DNA of 38,641 nt, from the NCBI RefSeq assembly GCF_009737085.1, contig NZ_WOVL01000039.1:1-38641 (forward strand), given 5' to 3'. The notes under the pieces were generated by a model. The model searched no databases. It saw nothing but the letters and a program-made list of their open reading frames with translations, and was not told the origin of the DNA. The first letter of the stretch is position 1, and every line of letters begins with the position of its first letter. The DNA is from Paenibacillus sp. NEAU-GSW1. GTDB taxonomy: Bacteria > Bacillota > Bacilli > Paenibacillales > Paenibacillaceae. The position numbers and the translations under genes are program-made. Shown here one piece after another: positions 32,190-38,641 of this stretch.

Positions 32190-33909
32190 TGCGGACGTAA
32201 TCGTAATCGGCTCCGGCGGCGGCGGAGCCGTCGTTGCCAAGGAGTTGGGAGAAAAAGGACTGAAAGTATTGGTTCTGGAGGCAGGGCCTTTCTACGGCAA
32301 CAAGCAATGGCAAAATCCGAACACCGAGCGCGGCGGAGAGTGGAGCTCCAGCTATCATGATTTGGACATCGGCATTTACAAAAAAATTTATAACTCGTAT
32401 GAGAACAACATGAACGATGTCGTGTCGGGAACGTTCCGCTTCGGACCGGCCGATCGGCGCCGCGACCCGTGGCATCGGATTATGAAGCAAAAGGGCGATA
32501 TTTGGCAGGTGTCCGGAGTCGGAGGAACGACACAGCATTATTGGTCGCAGTCGCCGCGCGCCTTCCCTTCGGCCATCGACGGTATATGGCCGATCAGCTA
32601 CCGCGAGCTGATTCCTTATTACGAAAAAGCCGAAGCGACCCTGCCCGTTCAATTCTCGCCGACGACTCCAAAGGAGGAGCTGTTCTATTACGGCGCCAAA
32701 AAAGCCGGATGGTCGCTCATTCCGACGCTTGACGTCGTTTCGCCGGGCTACCGTCCAAATCCGAACGCTATTCTCCGTGCGAATGAACATTTGATGGATC
32801 CCAATTACTCGATGGAGCAGCTCAGCAATATGGAAGGCTGCACCCTTAGAGGACATTGCGTAAACGGCTGTACGACCGGTCCCTCGGTAGACAAAATCGC
32901 CAAACGAAGCACGCTTGTCAGCTATATACCGCTCGCTCTCAAAACAGGCAACGTCGCGATCCGGCCTAATTCCTTTACGATCAAAATATTGACCGAGCAT
33001 GACCCAAAGGAAGGTCTTCGCGCATGCGGCGTGCAATACAGGGATACATGGACGGGAGAAATAGGCGAGCTTAAGGCTCGTACAGTCGTTATGGCAGCCG
33101 GTTGCATCGAATCGCCCCGCTTGTGGCTGAATTCGGCGCTTCCATACAACGCATGGGTAGGCAGAGGCTTAACCAATCATTATTTCGATTGGGTTGGCGG
33201 CGTGTTTGACGAGAAGGATTTGATGAGCATTATGGGCATGCCTTCCGTTTATCCTTACGCAGGACATACATCCGGCGCCAGAGTCGACATTCCGGGGATC
33301 GGAATTTTCCAGGTGTCCTGCCTCAGTCCCGGTTTAATGTCCTTCTTAACGTACGGCTTCAGCGAAGCCGGTTATAACGCCTTAAATCCGCCAGAGCCCG
33401 GAGAACCTTGGAACATCAGAGGTCGAGTCGTTGGCTCGGAATTGAAAGAATTGATGATGAACTACAGCCGAACGATGACGATGCTGCTTCTGACCGACGA
33501 TGAAGTGCAGTTCAGCAACAGGGTCGAGGTCGATCCGCTCATGAAGGACGAGAACGGACCGATTCCAATCATCCATTATAAGCCTAGCCCTAAAACGTTG
33601 AAAAGGCGCGATCAGCTTGCGAGGTATGCATGCGAGACGCTGCAGCATGCCGGCGCCAAAAAAATTATCCGATCGGATACGCCGACCGGCTTTCTGCTTC
33701 ATCTGGAAAGCACCATGCGAATGGGCTTTGTCGTCGATACGGAATGCGAGGCCTATCAGGTGTCGCGACTTTATATCGCCGATAACAGCGTGCATTATAA
33801 CGGGATCGGCGGCCCTAATCCGACCCTTACGACACAGGCGCTTGCTACACGCACGGCCGATAAGCTTGCGGAGAAATATTTCGGTCAGCCTGCTGAAACG
33901 GTAAAATAA
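32182..33909 (+). CDS. GMC-family dehydrogenase, alpha-subunit type
   Basis: A 575-aa FAD-dependent GMC oxidoreductase similar to the catalytic subunit of membrane gluconate/glucose dehydrogenases. The FAD motif is VIGSGGGGAVVAKEL (8-22). Active-site residues are His507 in HLESTMRMG and Asn546 in GGPNPTLT. A Cys cluster, Cys220-x5-Cys226-x3-Cys230 (GCTLRGHCVNGC), lies where FAD-glucose dehydrogenase alpha subunits ligate a 3Fe-4S cluster, so an Fe-S centre is possible. No cytochrome subunit is encoded nearby and no signal is seen. The start is a TTG at 32182 with AAGGAGGGG upstream; it overlaps the gamma gene, indicating coupled translation. It sits between the two germination operons. Confidence 0.9.
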   Translation: MYDADVIVIGSGGGGAVVAKELGEKGLKVLVLEAGPFYGNKQWQNPNTERGGEWSSSYHDLDIGIYKKIYNSYENNMNDVVSGTFRFGPADRRRDPWHRIMKQKGDIWQVSGVGGTTQHYWSQSPRAFPSAIDGIWPISYRELIPYYEKAEATLPVQFSPTTPKEELFYYGAKKAGWSLIPTLDVVSPGYRPNPNAILRANEHLMDPNYSMEQLSNMEGCTLRGHCVNGCTTGPSVDKIAKRSTLVSYIPLALKTGNVAIRPNSFTIKILTEHDPKEGLRACGVQYRDTWTGEIGELKARTVVMAAGCIESPRLWLNSALPYNAWVGRGLTNHYFDWVGGVFDEKDLMSIMGMPSVYPYAGHTSGARVDIPGIGIFQVSCLSPGLMSFLTYGFSEAGYNALNPPEPGEPWNIRGRVVGSELKELMMNYSRTMTMLLLTDDEVQFSNRVEVDPLMKDENGPIPIIHYKPSPKTLKRRDQLARYACETLQHAGAKKIIRSDTPTGFLLHLESTMRMGFVVDTECEAYQVSRLYIADNSVHYNGIGGPNPTLTTQALATRTADKLAEKYFGQPAETVK

Positions 33910-33971
33910 AGGACCGCGCCCGACAAACCGACGATGAACAGAAATGCGATAGCTTTCCCAAACGTCTTCAT
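33885..33971 (-). CDS. 28-aa hydrophobic small protein, antisense to the GMC gene end
   Basis: A short frame starting MKTFGKAIAFLFIVGLSGAV and ending YFTVSAG, with a basic N-terminus and one membrane-length hydrophobic segment. AAGGGGG lies seven nt before the ATG and CAGGAGG touches it. It overlaps the last 25 bases of the GMC gene on the opposite strand. Such tiny one-helix proteins are common in spore formers and usually unannotated, but chance cannot be excluded at this length. Confidence 0.4.
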   Translation of the reverse strand: MKTFGKAIAFLFIVGLSGAVLYFTVSAG

Positions 33972-34003
33972 CCTCCTGCCCCCTTCCCGCTATAATTATC
34001 TTT

Positions 34004-34038
34004 AATATGCTCGCCATCCGGCGGGCATATCCCTTTTT
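34004..34038 (+). terminator. terminator of the GMC dehydrogenase operon
   Basis: ATATGCTCGCC (34005-34015) pairs with GGCGGGCATAT (34020-34030) through one wobble, followed by CCCTTTTT, about 95 nt after the GMC stop. Confidence 0.75.
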
Positions 34039-34040
34039 AT

Positions 34041-34070
34041 GAATAATAAGGAAATTATATGGGGAAATTA
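34041..34070 (+). promoter_or_regulatory. possible sigma-G promoter of germination operon 2
   Basis: GAATA (34041-34045, preceded by T to give TGAATA) fits the sigma-G -35. After 18 bp, GAAATTA matches the -10 consensus CATWHTA at 5 of 7 positions. It is 28 bp before the A2 start codon. Weaker than the operon 1 promoter. Confidence 0.4.
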
Positions 34071-34098
34071 GGTCATAAACAATCTGGGGGAGCTTTTT

Positions 34099-35628
34099 AT
34101 GAAAAGAATAAAAGCAACGCCTAGACGATTTGATAAGCGAATGAAGAATCTCGTCGATATCCCTGAAGAAGCGCTGTCCGATAATCTGGATGACAATGAG
34201 GCGGCGCTGACGCAAATCTTTTCCAACTGCGCCGATCTAATCGTACGAAATCTGAATCTGTCCGGTTCAATCCGCTGTATAGCGGTCTACCTCGATGTTT
34301 TGGTCGATGAATCGATGTGGAGCAACGGTTTGCTCCATCCATTAATGCAGCAAGAAACAGTTGACTCCGACAATCCCGGCCAACTGATCGAGCAGTTAAA
34401 GTACAATCTTGCTTCGGCCGTAAAGCCGGAGATGGTCGTTAATCAGAAAGAAGCCGTTCAACGTATCGTCAGCGGAGAAGTCGTTCTGTTCGTCGAATCG
34501 TCTAAGCTGGCGCTTACCTTCAGCATTAGAGATACATTACAGCGCCAACTGGACGAGCCCAGCTCAGAGGCCGTTATTCGCGGTCCGCGAATTGGATTTA
34601 TCGAGAAGATTGATATCAATATGGCCTTAATCCGCCAAAGAATCCGCACGCCTCAGTTGAAAATTGAAAAGGTCAAATTAGGCGCCGCTACTCGTACCGA
34701 CATCGCTATTGTTTACTTTGAAGGCAAGACGCCTCAGACGGTGGTTGAAGAGATAAGGCGGCGCGTTTCCGAAATCGATATGGACAGCATCCTGGAGTCC
34801 GGTTATATCGAAGAATCGATCAGTGACCATTCCTACTCGCCGTTCCCGATCATGCAGACGACCCAGAGACCCGATGTGATATCGGCGGCCCTTATCGAAG
34901 GGAAAGCGGCGGTGCTTGTCGACGGTTCTCCGATTGCGCTAGTCATGCCAATTACGTTCTGGTACGGGTTTCAGACAGTCGAGGATTACTATATGAGCTT
35001 CATTTTCGCTTCGTTTCTGAGGTGGCTAAGATTTTTATTTGCCTTCTTGGCGCTCACTCTGCCATCCGTCTACGTGGCGATAACGACTTTCCATTCGGAA
35101 ATGATCCCGACAGGTCTTGCTTTGAGTCTCGCGGCAGCGAGAGAAGTCGTTCCGTTTCCGGCAATGGTGGAAACCTTGATCATGGAGATTACGTTCGAGG
35201 CGCTTCGCGAGGCGGGAGTCCGTCTGCCTCGTCCGGTAGGACAAACGATTAGCATCGTAGGCGCGCTAGTTATTGGACAAGCTGCGGTTCAGGCAGGCAT
35301 CATATCCGCACCAATCATAATTATTGTTTCCTTGACGGGAATCGCATCCTTCCTTATCCCTCACCCGGAGATGAACCAAGCCGTCAGCATGCTGCGCTTT
35401 CCAATGGTCTTATGCGCCGGCACTTTCGGCTTGTACGGTGTCAGCGCAGCTATGATCGCGATCTTGATCCATTTGTCCAATCTGAATTCTTTCGGCGTTC
35501 CCTACTTGTCGCCGATCGCTCCGCTGAACATTTCTGACTTATGGGATGTATTGATCAGAGCTCCATGGAAGATCATGCACAAACGGCAGCGCCGTATTCG
35601 ACCGGAAATGGAGCAGGAGAAAAAATGA
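34099..35628 (+). CDS. spore germinant receptor A subunit (GerA/GerKA family), operon 2
   Basis: A 509-aa paralogue of the operon 1 A subunit. It has the soluble N-terminal domain (LTQIFSNCADLIVRNLNLSG...), the conserved TQRPDVISAALIEGKAAVLVDGS, QTVEDYYMS and the membrane part from about residue 305 (FLALTLPSVYVAITTFHSEM, LREAGVRLPRPVGQ, VGALVIGQAAVQAGI), and it ends SFGVPYLSPIAPLN. It lacks the long Ser/Gln-rich tail of A1. GGGGGAG precedes the ATG by seven to eight nt. Its stop overlaps the C2 start (ATGA), so the two are coupled. Confidence 0.93.
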   Translation: MKRIKATPRRFDKRMKNLVDIPEEALSDNLDDNEAALTQIFSNCADLIVRNLNLSGSIRCIAVYLDVLVDESMWSNGLLHPLMQQETVDSDNPGQLIEQLKYNLASAVKPEMVVNQKEAVQRIVSGEVVLFVESSKLALTFSIRDTLQRQLDEPSSEAVIRGPRIGFIEKIDINMALIRQRIRTPQLKIEKVKLGAATRTDIAIVYFEGKTPQTVVEEIRRRVSEIDMDSILESGYIEESISDHSYSPFPIMQTTQRPDVISAALIEGKAAVLVDGSPIALVMPITFWYGFQTVEDYYMSFIFASFLRWLRFLFAFLALTLPSVYVAITTFHSEMIPTGLALSLAAAREVVPFPAMVETLIMEITFEALREAGVRLPRPVGQTISIVGALVIGQAAVQAGIISAPIIIIVSLTGIASFLIPHPEMNQAVSMLRFPMVLCAGTFGLYGVSAAMIAILIHLSNLNSFGVPYLSPIAPLNISDLWDVLIRAPWKIMHKRQRRIRPEMEQEKK

Positions 35629-36800
35629 ATGTGCCGCGAGTCTTTTTAAAGTGTCTGACGGTTTTTCTCATTATCGGACTGCTTACAGGGTGCTGGGATC
35701 GGAACGAGATGGATGAGCTCGCGTTTGTCATGGCCAGCGGCATCGATCTTACGGAGGACGGACAAGTCGAAGTTACACTGCAAATCGCACTTCCTACCGG
35801 AATTCCAAGCTCCTTGGCGTCGGGGGGGAGGTCCGTGAAACCCGTCTTGGTTTTATCGGCTAAAGGAAAAGACGGGATTGATGCTTTGGGCAAGCTGCAG
35901 ACACAGCTATCCCGCCGCATCAATCTAGGCCATCGAGGGGTGCTCATATTCGGCGAGGAATATGCACGTCATGGCATCGATCAAGTACTGGATACGCTGC
36001 TTCGCTCGCCGGAAAGCCGGTTCAACAGCTATGTGGTTACCGCATCCGGAACGACAGCGAAAGAAATTTTAAACTCAACTTATCAGTTAGAGTCTATTCC
36101 GGCTCTTGGCATCAACAATTTGCAATCCAATGACTTCAGCTTCTCTATTAAAATGGATAAGTTTATCGAGACAGTTTCTTCACCAGAGCTTGATGCGGTT
36201 ACCGGAGCCATACGAATCGCCAATAAGAAAACGGGCAGCGAAACCTTCATGCTCGATAAGGCGGCGGTATACCGGGAAAACAAATTGGTCGGCTTCTTAT
36301 CCGGGATGCAACTGAAATCATTTCGCTTAGCGAAAGGGCATGTCAACGGTATGAAGCTTTCTGTCGATATGGAGCCTCCGAAGGAACGATACAAAGGAAC
36401 CGTCGCCGTACAGATTTTGAAGTCAACGACAAAAATACGCACTCGTATCCGTAATGGGATGCCCGAAATAACGCTCTCCGTGAAAGCGACAGCGCAGATT
36501 ATTTCTAATGATACAACGATAGACTTCAACAAAGCTGCCAATCTCCAAGCAGCGGAAGAGAAATTTTCGGATGAGCTGCAAAAATCGATGACGAGCATAG
36601 TCTCTCTCTCTCAGAATAAATTTAAAGCGGATATTCTAGGTGTTGGAAGAGAGCTTCATATCGAGCATCCTTTCTATTGGAAGACGGCAAAGACCGCCTG
36701 GGAAGAACTCTACCCTAAAGTACCCGTAAGCTTACAGACTGACATTCAAATCGAACGGATCGGCAGAATGCAAGCCAATCCGAATGTCCAGATGAAATAA
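35625..36800 (+). CDS. Ger(x)C-family germination lipoprotein, operon 2
   Basis: A 391-aa lipoprotein. It has a signal segment with lipobox LTGC (Cys23), then WDRNEMDELAFVMASGIDL, the standard GerC opening, followed by ALGKLQTQLSRRINLGHRGVLIFGEEYARHG and a C-terminal domain ending YPKVPVSLQTDIQIERIGRM. I chose the ATG at 35625 with AGGAGA upstream and a 4-nt overlap with A2; the longer frame lies inside A2. It lacks the poly-Gly insert of the operon 1 paralogue. Confidence 0.93.
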   Translation: MNVPRVFLKCLTVFLIIGLLTGCWDRNEMDELAFVMASGIDLTEDGQVEVTLQIALPTGIPSSLASGGRSVKPVLVLSAKGKDGIDALGKLQTQLSRRINLGHRGVLIFGEEYARHGIDQVLDTLLRSPESRFNSYVVTASGTTAKEILNSTYQLESIPALGINNLQSNDFSFSIKMDKFIETVSSPELDAVTGAIRIANKKTGSETFMLDKAAVYRENKLVGFLSGMQLKSFRLAKGHVNGMKLSVDMEPPKERYKGTVAVQILKSTTKIRTRIRNGMPEITLSVKATAQIISNDTTIDFNKAANLQAAEEKFSDELQKSMTSIVSLSQNKFKADILGVGRELHIEHPFYWKTAKTAWEELYPKVPVSLQTDIQIERIGRMQANPNVQMK

Positions 36801-36824
36801 TGAACCAAGAGAGGATGGTTTCGG

Positions 36825-37928
36825 ATGAAAGTAACGGGCATACAAGTTTTTTGGATGATCGCTATCATGGATATAGGCATGACTTTAATCATGACGCTCA
36901 CGCCAAGCTTGCAATCCGCTAAACAGGATGTTTGGATTGCCATTCTGGTTTCCGGATGCATCACGCTGATCATCACCGCGATCACAACGAAGACCGCGCT
37001 GCTTTATCCCGGCCAAAATTTGGTTCAGTTCAGCCAGACGATACTGGGCAAATGGCTTGGAAAAGCCGTTGTCATCATTTATTTTATCCAGTGGTATACC
37101 ATCCTCCCTATTGTTCTACGCCAATTTACAGATGTCATTCATACGATGATTTTGCCGGCCACGCCGAAACCGGCGGTTATGATTATCATGATTGCCTTAA
37201 CCGTCTATGTGACCAATTCGGCAGGAATCGTATCCATCGCCCGTACAACTGAAATTCTGGGGCCGCTCATTATTTTGATAATCCTCGTGACTTTGATTTC
37301 CAGCATCAACAACGTGGATATGCGTTACCTGCTGCCCGTCTTTGCGGACAACGGGATAAGCGGCATTATAAACGGAGCGATCCCTCCCGCATCCTACCTC
37401 GGACATTCCGTTGAATACCTTATGCTTGCGTCGTTTCTATACCAGCCGCAGAAAGGGACGCCCTATGCTTTTTGGGCGATCATTACGGCTGTATTTATCG
37501 TGCTTATCTCTATGACGATGGCCACCGTAACGCTCGGTACCGGCCTCGCGCCCAAAATGTGGTACCCTTTTTTCGAGATGTCTCGGCAAATCTCTCTCTT
37601 CGGTTTTATCGAGAACTTCGATCCGCTTGTCATTGTCATCTGGGTGGCCAGCGTATTCGTTAAATTGGCGATTTACCTGTTTATAACCAGCTATGGCACC
37701 GCCCAATTTCTAAACGTCAAGAACTGGCGAATGCTGACCTGGTTTATTGCTCCCGTAGTCATCATTTTTGCTTTGTTTCCTGCAAACGTTACGGAAGCTA
37801 CCGCTAATTATTTACTCCGCTATTGGGTGCCTTTTGTGCTCCCCGTTAACATGCTCGCTCTTCCGCTGCTATTGCTGGTTGTCGGAAAGATGCGCTTGAG
37901 CATCAATCGGGCAAAGCAAGGGAGCTAA
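36825..37928 (+). CDS. spore germinant receptor B subunit (GerAB-type permease), operon 2
   Basis: A 367-aa membrane protein with about ten helices, the permease-like subunit of receptor 2. It shows IQVFWMIAIMDIGMTLIMTLTPSL at the start, YPGQNLVQFSQTILGKWLGK, PASYLGHSVEYLMLASFLY and a C-terminal hydrophobic hairpin. It is only distantly similar to the operon 1 B subunit, so the receptors probably recognise different germinants. GAGAGG lies about 10 nt before the ATG. Last gene of operon 2; no convincing terminator follows before the next promoter. Confidence 0.92.
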   Translation: MKVTGIQVFWMIAIMDIGMTLIMTLTPSLQSAKQDVWIAILVSGCITLIITAITTKTALLYPGQNLVQFSQTILGKWLGKAVVIIYFIQWYTILPIVLRQFTDVIHTMILPATPKPAVMIIMIALTVYVTNSAGIVSIARTTEILGPLIILIILVTLISSINNVDMRYLLPVFADNGISGIINGAIPPASYLGHSVEYLMLASFLYQPQKGTPYAFWAIITAVFIVLISMTMATVTLGTGLAPKMWYPFFEMSRQISLFGFIENFDPLVIVIWVASVFVKLAIYLFITSYGTAQFLNVKNWRMLTWFIAPVVIIFALFPANVTEATANYLLRYWVPFVLPVNMLALPLLLLVVGKMRLSINRAKQGS

Positions 37929-37974
37929 GGAGCTTGGAACGAGACAAATCGTTTTAAATAAGGGGGCAATCGTG

Positions 37975-38017
37975 TATAATACTCAAAGATCCTATTAAAT
38001 TGCATACAATTTAATAG
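37975..38017 (+). promoter_or_regulatory. promoter and operator-like palindrome before the DUF1304 gene
   Basis: A TATAAT (37975-37980) with a weak upstream -35 (TTTTAA, 17 bp away) is followed by a perfect inverted repeat, CTATTAAATTG - CATA - CAATTTAATAG (37992-38017). The palindrome covers the expected start of transcription, so it is probably a repressor operator; a leader hairpin is the alternative. Confidence 0.6.
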
Positions 38018-38038
38018 AAAGAAGGGGGAGTAGAAACG

Positions 38039-38401
38039 ATGACGATCATCCGCGATCTTTTAACCGCGCTAGTTGCTATCGAACATGTATATATCCTGAT
38101 CTTGGAAATGTTCTTGTGGACGACTCCGAGAGCGAGAAAAGCATTCGGAACCGATAAGACGTTCGCTGAAGCGACAAGGTCGCTTGCCGCTAACCAGGGA
38201 TTGTATAACGGTTTCTTGGCGGCCGGTCTGTTCTGGGGTCTCATTCATCCCAATGCTGCGATAGGGCATCAACTGCAATTGTTTTTCCTAGGCTGTGTCC
38301 TCGTTGCGGCCGTCTATGGAGGCTTGACGGCAAAACGATCGATTTTACTCGTACAAGGGTTGCCAGCATTAGCGGCGATGGTCGCCGTACTCGTATTATA
38401 G
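38039..38401 (+). CDS. DUF1304 membrane protein
   Basis: A 120-aa protein of the DUF1304 family, with four membrane helices (about residues 5-28, 56-70, 77-96 and 101-120). Family features are ALVAIEHVYILILEMFLWTTPRARKAFG near the N-terminus and LAANQGLYNGFLAAGLFWG in the middle. Function unknown. GGGGGAG lies eight nt before the ATG. It has its own promoter with a palindromic operator and is followed by the right copy of the 112-bp repeat with its terminator, so it is a single-gene unit. Confidence 0.9.
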   Translation: MTIIRDLLTALVAIEHVYILILEMFLWTTPRARKAFGTDKTFAEATRSLAANQGLYNGFLAAGLFWGLIHPNAAIGHQLQLFFLGCVLVAAVYGGLTAKRSILLVQGLPALAAMVAVLVL

Positions 38402-38405
38402 AAAC

Positions 38406-38517
38406 GAGGCCGTCCCAAAAGTGGTTCGCTCGCTGAAAAAACGGCTCGCATCAGTAATTGAAGAAGCGGTATTCATGAAAATAGTGTTGCAGAGAGCTAT
38501 CCCTGCAACACTATTTT
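38406..38517 (+). repeat. 112-bp repeat, right copy (inverted relative to 56-167)
   Basis: Exact reverse complement of 56-167, starting 5 nt after the DUF1304 stop codon. It contains GGCCGTCCCAAAAG, which resembles half of a terminator stem common in these bacteria, and ends in a 15-bp hairpin. Confidence 0.9.
38478..38517 (+). terminator. terminator inside the right 112-bp repeat
   Basis: The same 15-bp stem (AAAATAGTGTTGCAG paired with CTGCAACACTATTTT) as at 56-95, downstream of the DUF1304 gene. Confidence 0.75.
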
Positions 38518-38527
38518 CGTATTATCA

Positions 38528-38559
38528 GGTCAGCCAGAGATTTCTGGTTGGCCTTTTTT
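38528..38559 (+). terminator. second tandem terminator
   Basis: GGTCAGCCAG (38528-38537) pairs with CTGGTTGGCC (38544-38553) with two wobbles, followed by six T. The remaining bases to the window end (38560-38641) show no gene or clear element. Confidence 0.75.
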
Positions 38560-38641
38560 AATGGCCGTTCTATGATGGCGGTAGCTGGGAGAACGTACGC
38601 TATTTTGAGGCAGTGACCTCGTCACAAAAACTGTTTTTCCC

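Noticed and set aside
31984..34215. Long minus-strand frames (350 aa and 277 aa) opposite the GMC dehydrogenase
   Set aside because: Both are antisense to a gene with intact FAD and active-site motifs; no domains are recognisable.
1..38641. Mobile element bounded by the 112-bp inverted repeats
   Set aside because: Inverted terminal repeats would suggest a transposon, but there is no transposase or integrase, the interior holds ordinary chromosomal genes, and each repeat behaves as a gene 3' end.

Overview
The window looks like chromosomal DNA of an endospore-forming Firmicute, most likely Paenibacillaceae (Paenibacillus or Cohnella type). The reasons are two complete spore-germinant-receptor operons, a large SLH-domain surface protein, an AraR regulator whose operators have the Bacillus core TGTACGTACA, strong AGGAGG-type ribosome binding sites and frequent TTG/GTG starts. 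Composition is mixed but mostly near 50% GC by eye. I see no rRNA, tRNA, CRISPR array, transposase or phage genes.

Layout. (1) 1-5.1 kb, all minus strand: a small membrane protein, an AlkD-like protein, an alpha/beta hydrolase with its MarR repressor, a tetR - SRPBCC - VOC operon, and a membrane protein. (2) 5.2-9.5 kb, minus: a 1289-aa SLH surface protein behind a small membrane protein. (3) 9.6-18.1 kb: a tiny membrane protein, a giant LuxR-type regulator (pseudokinase - AAA ATPase - GAF - HTH), a PadR cassette inserted between direct repeats, a TerC-family transporter and an orphan sporulation-type histidine kinase. (4) 18.2-25.4 kb: L-arabinose catabolism (araBDA on minus, divergent araR), plus an unusual ThuA-mutarotase fusion. 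(5) 25.5-37.9 kb, all plus strand: a LysM-GMC oxidoreductase fusion, germination receptor operon 1 (A-C-D-B order), a two-gene GMC dehydrogenase operon (gluconate/glucose-dehydrogenase-like gamma and alpha subunits), and germination receptor operon 2 (A-C-B). (6) 38-38.6 kb: a DUF1304 membrane protein.

Most notable part: two GMC-type flavoenzymes alternate with two germinant receptor operons on one strand. One flavoenzyme carries an N-terminal LysM domain without a signal peptide, as in some spore coat/cortex proteins. A near-perfect sigma-G promoter lies in front of receptor operon 1. Divergent from the LysM enzyme is a sugar mutarotase fused to a ThuA domain. This suggests, but does not prove, a spore-associated sugar/alcohol oxidation module linked to germination.

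Structural oddities: a perfect 112-bp inverted repeat near both window ends, each copy directly after a stop codon; direct repeats of about 150-170 bp (the 3' end of the LuxR gene, a terminator and the 3' end of terC) on both sides of the PadR cassette; and a marR promoter placed so that its transcript should be leaderless.
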